Positions 8,682 to 12,679 of a DNA stretch of 12,679 nt are shown here, one piece after another. The stretch comes from Zygnema cylindricum (Eukaryota > Streptophyta > Zygnematophyceae > Zygnematales > Zygnemataceae), in assembly GCA_037447655.1 (NCBI GenBank), contig JBBHKE010002640.1:301467-314145 (forward strand), in the 5' to 3' direction. The notes under the pieces are model-generated. The model was not told the DNA's origin and did no database searches. It was given only the letters and a program-made list of their open reading frames with translations. Positions within the stretch are counted from its first letter, which is position 1. Every line of letters starts with the position of its first letter. A program made the translations under genes and the position numbers.

Positions 8682-9680
8682 AGCTGACTCCTCTCCGCCT
8701 GCGTTTTTTTACAAAACCAAAAAATTCTATACTTCGCAAATTCTTCCTTTTCCACACCTGCTTCAAAAATTTAATCTGTTGCGGATAAAAGGTAATCTGT
8801 TGCAGAAAAACTGCCAGGAAACCTTTTTGCTGAGACGTATTTACGAGTGCTTCATCGCAATTTTTTACAAAAAAAAAAAAAAACAACAATAATTTCAAGA
8901 GGTTTGCATTGTGTGAGACATGGAGTGTGAGGGAGCGTGATGGTGGAAGTGGGAGAGAGTGCTCGGTAGGTGGAGAGCGTACGGTAGGAGGAGAGAAGCT
9001 ACTCTCTCGCGGATTTCACCTTGATGAAATGACGTTGAAAGCGAAAGACCCCTGAAAAAAAAATCGTACAGGTCGTAAAGCGACATTTTTTATTTTTTTT
9101 GATCGACCTAAATTTTTCCCACTCGTGGAGCGCGTGCGTGGACCGTTTTTCATTCGCCATTTCCGAGGTACTTTCTCTGAAATCATGTCGCGAGGTGATT
9201 TTTGATGAAGTTTTTTGTCGGGCTGAATTCTCTTGCCCGGGGGTCGAAAAAAGGAAAACGCCAAAATTCGCTAACATGACGACAAACAGGAAGTACACTC
9301 AAAGTATCGACTTGACATTTGCAGTACTTTTAAAGAATTGCTTTTGTTGTACGGTTAAAGTTTTTCTCGTACGGAACTGCGTTTTGGGTGAAAACGACAG
9401 ATTAAAGTCGATACTTTAATACATGGGGACACACCCTGATGCCCGGACTATTATAGAGACATTCTGATGTAACCATACCCCAAATAGGTAGTTACATGAA
9501 CTACAAAATTAGTACTTTTTTGTCGGTTACATTTTGCGGCGTCTACCTTTAAGTCACGGAGCAAAAATCACGTCGTACGTGGCGTATCAGACGATGTCTT
9601 TTTTCGCTAAAATTACATTTTAGGCATGTTCTCCATTAGGCGGTCCCAGTAATTATGCGGATACGTCTATTTCTAGTGTT

Positions 9681-9722
9681 TACTGGCACGACCTTCCGAC
9701 CTTCCATTATGTCGTGCCAGTA
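9681..9722. repeat. Perfect 12-bp hairpin TACTGGCACGAC/GTCGTGCCAGTA
   Basis: The arms are 9681-9692 and 9711-9722, with an 18-nt loop holding a small duplication (ACCTTCCG-ACCTTCC). The copy at about 11575-11609 has mismatches in the left arm and a shorter loop. Confidence 0.85.
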
Positions 9723-9779
9723 GACATTTTTTCTCAATTCTGATTGGCGCCACGTAGGTTAATTTTCAGATTCTTAAAA

Positions 9780-9790
9780 TATATAAATAT
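9780..9790 (+). promoter_or_regulatory. TATA-like box, copy 1
   Basis: TATATAAATAT lies about 50 bases before the small ORF starting at 9841. The same box is conserved at 11666-11676 with the same spacing. It matches the plant TATA consensus, but AT-rich DNA makes chance occurrence possible. Confidence 0.35.
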
Positions 9791-9840
9791 TATTCAAGTT
9801 GTAAATATGTACATAATAGTTGTACGGGCGGAGGTTGTTA

Positions 9841-9936
9841 ATGCTTCGTACGAAAATTTTGAGACCAGATTTTAATTTTGAAATTGAAAATCAAAACTTC
9901 GAAACGGAATGTCAAAAAGGCGCCGCAAAATTTTAA
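9841..9936 (+). CDS. Small ORF, 31 aa, conserved in both repeat copies
   Basis: It begins MLRTKILRPDFNFEIENQNF and ends ETECQKGAAKF before TAA. The counterpart at 11727-11822 differs at two residues and one silent codon (AGA/CGA). The peptide has no recognised domain. Downstream of its stop the frame continues into the next small ORF, so the two may be pieces of one broken gene. Confidence 0.3.
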   Translation: MLRTKILRPDFNFEIENQNFETECQKGAAKF

Positions 9937-10071
9937 GGTTAGGGGATGTCAGAAGGAGCGTGCGAAGATATTTCGGTCGACCTTCATACACCGTGGCGGA
10001 AGGCACATGGCGTTTACGATGTGTTCGATTCTCATTGCCTGTTCGTGGTGGATTTTTTTTAACTTTTCACG

Positions 10072-10088
10072 TGTACCAATGGTACACG
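10072..10088. repeat. Palindrome GTGTACCA-A-TGGTACAC
   Basis: Perfect 8-bp arms surround a single A; the same 17 bases are unchanged in copy 2 (11957-11973). In copy 1 it is preceded by CAC, making a CACGTG box. Confidence 0.85.
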
Positions 10089-10096
10089 ACTAGTAT

Positions 10097-10129
10097 GAAG
10101 AAACTCTCCTCGCCGAGGAGAGTCTCTTC
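10097..10129. repeat. 33-bp hairpin, right arm of copy 1
   Basis: GAAGAAACTCTCCTCG, C, CGAGGAGAGTCTCTTC: 16-bp arms with one mismatch. All 33 bases are identical in copy 2 (11983-12015). It overlaps the Glu-rich part of relic P2. Confidence 0.9.
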
Positions 10130-10212
10130 AAACTGGACGATGTGCGTGATTGCTTCGCGAATCTAAAAAAGTGAAAAATCCAACGGTCGATACTTACGCC
10201 TATAATATTGGA

Positions 10213-10215
<3 letters not shown>

Positions 10216-10243
<28 letters not shown>
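10216..10243. repeat. (AT)n microsatellite
   Basis: An uninterrupted AT dinucleotide run of about 28 bases starts exactly where the match between the two repeat copies ends. Confidence 0.97.
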
Positions 10244-10246
<3 letters not shown>

Positions 10247-10375
10247 ATTTCAGGTAACAGGTATTCGATATATCGCCTCGATATATAGAAAATAAAAATA
10301 TTGCGATGCATCACCGATATATCGCTAATATATCGTATCGCCGATATATCGAGGCATTAAAAATAATAATAATAA
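10244..10375. repeat. CGATATATCG-rich palindromic block, copy 1
   Basis: CGATATATCG-like words recur. GCCTCGATATAT (10275-10286) and ATATATCGAGGC (10344-10355) form 12-bp arms around a loop that is itself rich in the same word. An AAT run follows. A comparable block follows the second unit at 12236-12385. Confidence 0.75.
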
Positions 10376-10576
10376 AAAAAATCACAGGTCTCCAAAGTCA
10401 CGTGCCTTCGGGACAAGGTGGGCGGTACACTTGCGAAAAACACGTACATAATACGCAAGTACGGATTTCCATACGAAAATGGTCGGTTCTCAAATCTTTA
10501 ACGATTTTAGAGATTTGATCGTCAAATTACAAGGAACCACTCAAATCAAAACACGTATGTAAAAACTTGTTTACAG
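10376..10576. other. Spacer, no gene recognised
   Basis: It contains ACTTGCG / CGCAAGT separated inverted words (from about 10429 and 10452) and ends TTGTTTACAG, which resembles a splice acceptor. Confidence 0.3.
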
Positions 10577-10816
10577 ACGATACGCGATGTAACCGAGGCC
10601 TCTGTGAGGGTAACCCTCCATCAAGCGCCGACAGTAATCGTACGGAAACGTTTACTGGCAGTAATACTTCGTTCACTTCTCCATCAGGTCGTGTCAGCAA
10701 TGGAATCTATCGCGTACGTGCTTTCTTTCGATTGGGCGCACGTAGGTTCATGTTTTGACGACGAGCAGTCAAAGATTCCAAAAGCACAATATCTGGACTT
10801 GTATCCGTACATCTAG
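10577..10816 (+). CDS. Open frame after an acceptor-like site; possible terminal exon
   Basis: After TTGTTTACAG the frame is open for 79 codons to TAG: TIRDVTEASVRVTLHQAP, a helix-like RKRLLAVILRSLLHQVV, then SFDWAHVGSCFDDEQSK and a PYI end. An ATG is at 10604. The composition is protein-like, but no family was recognised and the stretch has no second copy in the window to compare with. It could equally be chance. Confidence 0.2.
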   Translation, partial: TIRDVTEASVRVTLHQAPTVIVRKRLLAVILRSLLHQVVSAMESIAYVLSFDWAHVGSCFDDEQSKIPKAQYLDLYPYI

Positions 10817-10833
10817 TCGCAAAATTAAATTAT

Positions 10834-11139
10834 GTGAATGTACAATTTGTACGTTCGTGTTTTGTATTTTTTGTATCTGTTTTGTCGTTTGTGTTTCGTC
10901 GTGGCGCCATAAATTGCGAATGTCAGCGGATCGTGGAGGAGGCGTCACGACACGTTCTTCAACAAATATTTTTTTTGGTGGTTTTCGTTGGATTTCATTC
11001 TCGTCTGTCCGAAGGCGCTCGGCCCATACGTCACCTTTCCACGCGTAAACATTTTACACGTACAGTGATTGATGACTCTCCTCTTGATGAGGGTAATTAA
11101 TCATTGGACGACGTGACCGCTTGCTTCGAAAACACGTAA
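10834..11139 (+). pseudogene. Coding-like relic P3, 88-aa open frame plus tail
   Basis: The frame runs 10834-11100 (MNVQFVRSCFVFFVSVLSF, then RRGAINCECQRIVEEASRHV, RLSEGARPIRHLSTRKHF, VIDDSPLDEGN, stop). After the stop, SLDDVTACFENT continues in frame to 11137-11139. At the translated level it is related to relic P4: GAINxxxQRIxExAS against GAANxxxQRMxEGAC, and LDDVTACFEN against LDDVRDCFAN, at equal spacing. The N-terminal hydrophobic stretch could be a membrane segment, but this is uncertain. Confidence 0.35.
11067..11102. repeat. Decayed hairpin, left arm of copy 2
   Basis: It corresponds to 7985-8020. CTCTCCTC is kept but the partner is GATGAGGG instead of GAGGAGAG, so the stem is weakened. 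Confidence 0.7.
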
Positions 11140-11665
11140 TCAGATAGTCGATGTTGTCGCCCATAAGTTTGGAGAATCTTGACGCGCCGACAGTAATCAT
11201 GTTTTAAAAAAATAAAAATAAAATCAATACGTCTTTGTACGGAAATGAGTTGGACCTGTACGAAAGTACATTTTTTTTCAGTAAAGAACCCCACTTTTCG
11301 CCTGATGGAGGTTCACCCTAATACATAAATTTTGATGTCCGTACTATTACAGTGACCTTCTGATGTAACCATACCCCAAATAAGTAATTACATGAATTAT
11401 ATAATTAGTATTTTTTTGTCGGTTACATTTTTCGGCGTCTACCTTTAAGTCACGGAACGAAAATCACGTCGTACGTGGCGTATCAGACGATGTATTTTTC
11501 GCTAAGATTACATATTAGGCCTGTTCTCCATTAGGCGGTCCCTGTAATCATGCAAATATGTCTATTTCTAGTGTTTAGTGGCACGGCCTTCCATAATGTC
11601 GTGCCAGTAGCATCGTTTCTCAATTATGCTTGGCGCCACGTTGGTTAATTTTCAAATTCTTAAAA

Positions 11666-11676
11666 TATATAAATAT
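11666..11676 (+). promoter_or_regulatory. TATA-like box, copy 2
   Basis: TATATAAATAT is followed about 50 bases later by the small ORF at 11727. Identical box and near-identical spacing in copy 1. Confidence 0.35.
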
Positions 11677-11726
11677 TTTTCAAGCTGAAAATTTGTACAT
11701 AATATTTGTACGGGCGGAGGTTGTTA

Positions 11727-11822
11727 ATGCTTCGTACGAAAATTTTGCGACCAGATTTTAATTTTGAAATTGAAAATCAAAACTTCGAAACGGAATGTAA
11801 AAAAGGCGCCGCAAACTTTTAA
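11727..11822 (+). CDS. Small ORF, 31 aa, second copy
   Basis: It begins MLRTKILRPDFNFEIENQNF and ends ETECKKGAANF before TAA. It differs from the first copy by Q/K and K/N plus one silent change. Confidence 0.3.
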   Translation: MLRTKILRPDFNFEIENQNFETECKKGAANF

Positions 11823-11956
11823 GGTCAGCGGATGTCAGAAGGAGCGTGCGAAGATATTTCGGTCGACCTTCATACACCCTGGCGGAAGGCACATGGCGTT
11901 TACGACATGTTCGATTCTCATTGCCTGTTTGTGGTGGATTTTTTTTAACTTTTCTT

Positions 11957-11973
11957 GTGTACCAATGGTACAC
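11957..11973. repeat. Palindrome GTGTACCA-A-TGGTACAC, copy 2
   Basis: Unchanged from 10072-10088, although the base just before the flanking GTG differs. Confidence 0.85.
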
Positions 11974-11982
11974 GACCTGTCT

Positions 11983-12015
11983 GAAGAAACTCTCCTCGCC
12001 GAGGAGAGTCTCTTC
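11983..12015. repeat. 33-bp hairpin, right arm of copy 2
   Basis: It is identical over all 33 bases to 10097-10129, in a region where flanking sequence has changed on both sides. Confidence 0.9.
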
Positions 12016-12102
12016 AAATTGGACGATGTGCGTGATTGCTTCGCGAATCTAAAAAAGTGAAAAATCCAACGGTCGATACTTACGCCTATAATATTGGAGC
12101 CA

Positions 12103-12221
12103 CCGAGTAGACATGTTTCGTCTGACAAAAAAAAAAGGGTACGAATCTTTACGAAATCATACGGATTCCAGTAAACAACCCCACTTTTCCTCTAATGGAA
12201 GTTCACCTTTATATAGAAATA
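12103..12221. repeat. Third, diverged copy of the left-arm 3' end
   Basis: CATGTTT, an A run, TACGAAAT, and CAGTAAACAACCCCACTTTTC followed by TAATGGAAGTTCACC appear in the same order as at 8115-8236 and 11199-11320. This continues beyond the right-arm hairpin just as the left arm continues beyond its own hairpin, showing that left and right arms are old paralogues. Confidence 0.7.
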
Positions 12222-12235
12222 TAAAATATTAAATT

Positions 12236-12385
12236 TAAAAAAATGCTATATATCGCGATATATATCGCGATAATTTATGTTGGTCTCGGTATGATATATC
12301 GAGGATTATGCTTAATCGATATTCGATATATCAAATATCGATATTATCGCGATATGAATTTACCCGATACCCAACAATAATAAAA
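12236..12385. repeat. TATCGCGATA-rich palindromic block, copy 2
   Basis: It includes a perfect 22-bp palindrome made of TATCGCGATAT and ATATCGCGATA (12251-12272), plus several ATATCGATATT and GATATATC words. It ends near CCCGATACCCAACAATAATAA. Similar in style to 10244-10375 but not alignable base for base. Confidence 0.8.
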
Positions 12386-12423
12386 TAGTGTTGAAACTCG
12401 AATAAGCTTCATAATTATAGAGC

Positions 12424-12542
12424 CACGTGGCAAAGTATAGTCACGTGAGATACAGCTAATAATTCACTACGCCGCGTCTCCTTATTAGCAACAATGACAC
12501 TACACCGTGAATCGGTATTGGCGGAATGGACGCTATTTAAGG
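12424..12542 (+). promoter_or_regulatory. Promoter-like segment: two CACGTG boxes, shared motif, TATA-like site
   Basis: CACGTG occurs at 12424-12429 and 12442-12447. ACACCGTGAATCG(G)TATTGGCG begins at 12503 and CTATTTAAGG (TATA-like) at 12533. The order is compatible with a plant promoter firing to the right out of the window. No gene is visible downstream to confirm it. Confidence 0.35.
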
Positions 12543-12679
12543 AACCTTTTTTTTTCCCCAAATTCTTAAACAGCATAAATTATTCTGTTTTTTCTTTTAC
12601 GCCATTTAGGGTTCTTTTCCAATTTTTGTCATCAAAATAGAGTGTTGTACGGTTGGTGTCAGACCGTACATAACTGTAC

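Larger units (their letters stand above)
8253..9436. mobile_element. 1184-bp inserted element with terminal inverted repeats and TGA target duplication
   Basis: The left end GGGTACGTCCCCATGTA and the reverse complement of the right end GGGTGTGTCCCCATGTA agree at 15 of 17 positions. TGA flanks it on both sides (8250-8252, 9437-9439), and the paralogous unoccupied site at 11333-11335 has a single TGA. No transposase ORF was recognised, so it is probably nonautonomous. A 3-bp duplication with G-rich termini fits PIF/Harbinger-like elements. CACTA elements also make 3-bp duplications, but their termini begin CACTA. TGA rather than TTA/TAA is atypical for Harbinger, so the superfamily is left open. 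Confidence 0.8.
9946..10168 (+). pseudogene. Coding-like relic P2 (38-aa ORF plus shifted tail)
   Basis: ATG 9946 opens 38 codons (MSEGACEDISVDLHTPWRKA, then HGVYDVFDSHCLFVVDFF) to TAA at 10060-10062, in an eight-T run. Skipping one T would carry the reading on through VPMVHD, an in-frame TAG absent from copy 2, and then EETLLAEESLFKLDDVRDCF to ANLKK and a stop at 10166-10168. Between the two copies of the 38-aa part, three of four base changes are silent. Family not recognised. Confidence 0.35.
7893..10216. repeat. 1.1-kb repeat unit, copy 1 (interrupted)
   Basis: The left arm 7893-8252 matches 10958-11335 and the right arm 9437-10216 matches 11333-12103. Both are in the same orientation, roughly 85-90% identical by eye with few indels. 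Removing 8253-9436 plus one TGA makes the two arms contiguous exactly as in copy 2. The right end falls in GGAGCCA, where copy 1 runs directly into (AT)n. Confidence 0.9.
9437..10216. repeat. Right arm of repeat unit copy 1
   Basis: It aligns to 11333-12103 from TGATG(C/T)CCG(G/T)ACTATTA to CCTATAATATTGGAGCCA with the same order of hairpins and small ORFs. The clearest indel is at 9693-9710, where copy 2 has 8-10 fewer bases. Confidence 0.9.
11832..12058 (+). pseudogene. Coding-like relic P4, best preserved copy
   Basis: ATG 11832 opens 38 codons ending VVDFF before TAA at 11946-11948, again in an eight-T run. One skipped T would let the reading continue without any stop through NFSCVPMVHDLSEETLLAEE, then SLFKLDDVRDCFANLKK, to TGA at 12056-12058. 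The P2 stop TAG is CTG here. The C-terminus is acidic then basic. No known family recognised. Confidence 0.35.
10958..12103. repeat. 1.1-kb repeat unit, copy 2 (uninterrupted)
   Basis: The left arm 10958-11335 and right arm 11333-12103 are contiguous, with the single TGA (11333-11335) where copy 1 carries the insertion. It may preserve the pre-insertion structure. No clear terminal inverted repeats or target duplication flank the unit. Confidence 0.9.

Noticed and set aside
8617-9419. Several open frames on both strands inside the inserted element
   Set aside because: No transposase signature; many are poly-Phe/Lys-rich products of A/T runs, and overlapping frames are equally open.
9437-12103. 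The two 0.78-kb direct repeats as LTRs of a retrotransposon
   Set aside because: The matching part extends further left (7893-8252 with 10958-11335), no TG...CA ends, primer-binding site or pol sequence lies between them, so a duplicated unit explains it better.

Overview
The window looks like nuclear DNA of a plant, most likely a streptophyte. It is AT-rich and intron-containing, carries a plant-type Ty1/copia gag-protease relic and CACTA-like subterminal repeats, and has no bacterial operon structure. A 10-base N run at 5170-5179 marks an assembly gap. The species cannot be named from sequence alone. If the ASH-domain reading of the left-hand gene is right, a plant with motile sperm would fit, but that is inference.

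Layout. (1) Positions 175-2159, minus strand: four phase-compatible exons of an interrupted gene whose product resembles an ASH (ASPM/SPD-2/Hydin) immunoglobulin-like domain. One intron holds a diverged tandem duplication that includes a second splice-donor-like sequence. (2) Positions 2160-4740: noncoding DNA with a GTAC pentamer double palindrome (2585-2639), other GTAC hairpins and a long pyrimidine-rich tract (about 3690-3990). (3) Positions 4760-5169: 151-bp tandem repeats built from AGCGACGAC/GTCGTCGCT inverted repeats, typical of CACTA-transposon subterminal DNA and cut by the gap. (4) Positions 5180-6938, minus strand: a broken copia element with gag, zinc knuckle and the start of protease. 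It has one frameshift and several stops, and no integrase or reverse transcriptase is recognisable. (5) Positions 6939-7890: no recognised gene.

(6) Positions 7893-12220: an accessory repeat region and the most interesting part. A unit of about 1.1 kb occurs twice: 7893-8252 joined to 9437-10216, and 10958-12103. The first copy is split by a 1184-bp element (8253-9436) with terminal inverted repeats and a TGA target duplication. The second copy preserves the empty site. Each unit contains strong hairpins, a TATA-like box followed by small ORFs, and coding-like relics. The 5' and 3' halves of a unit are themselves diverged relatives at the translated level, so the region seems to descend from an older tandem array of an unrecognised gene or element. 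AT-rich blocks full of ATATCGCGATAT-type palindromes follow each unit. (7) Positions 12222-12679: promoter-like sequence, with two CACGTG boxes and a TATA-like site, plus a second copy of a motif first seen beside the GTAC palindrome at 2636.

No tRNA, rRNA or CRISPR array was seen. Apart from the ASH-like gene, no intact protein-coding gene is supported.
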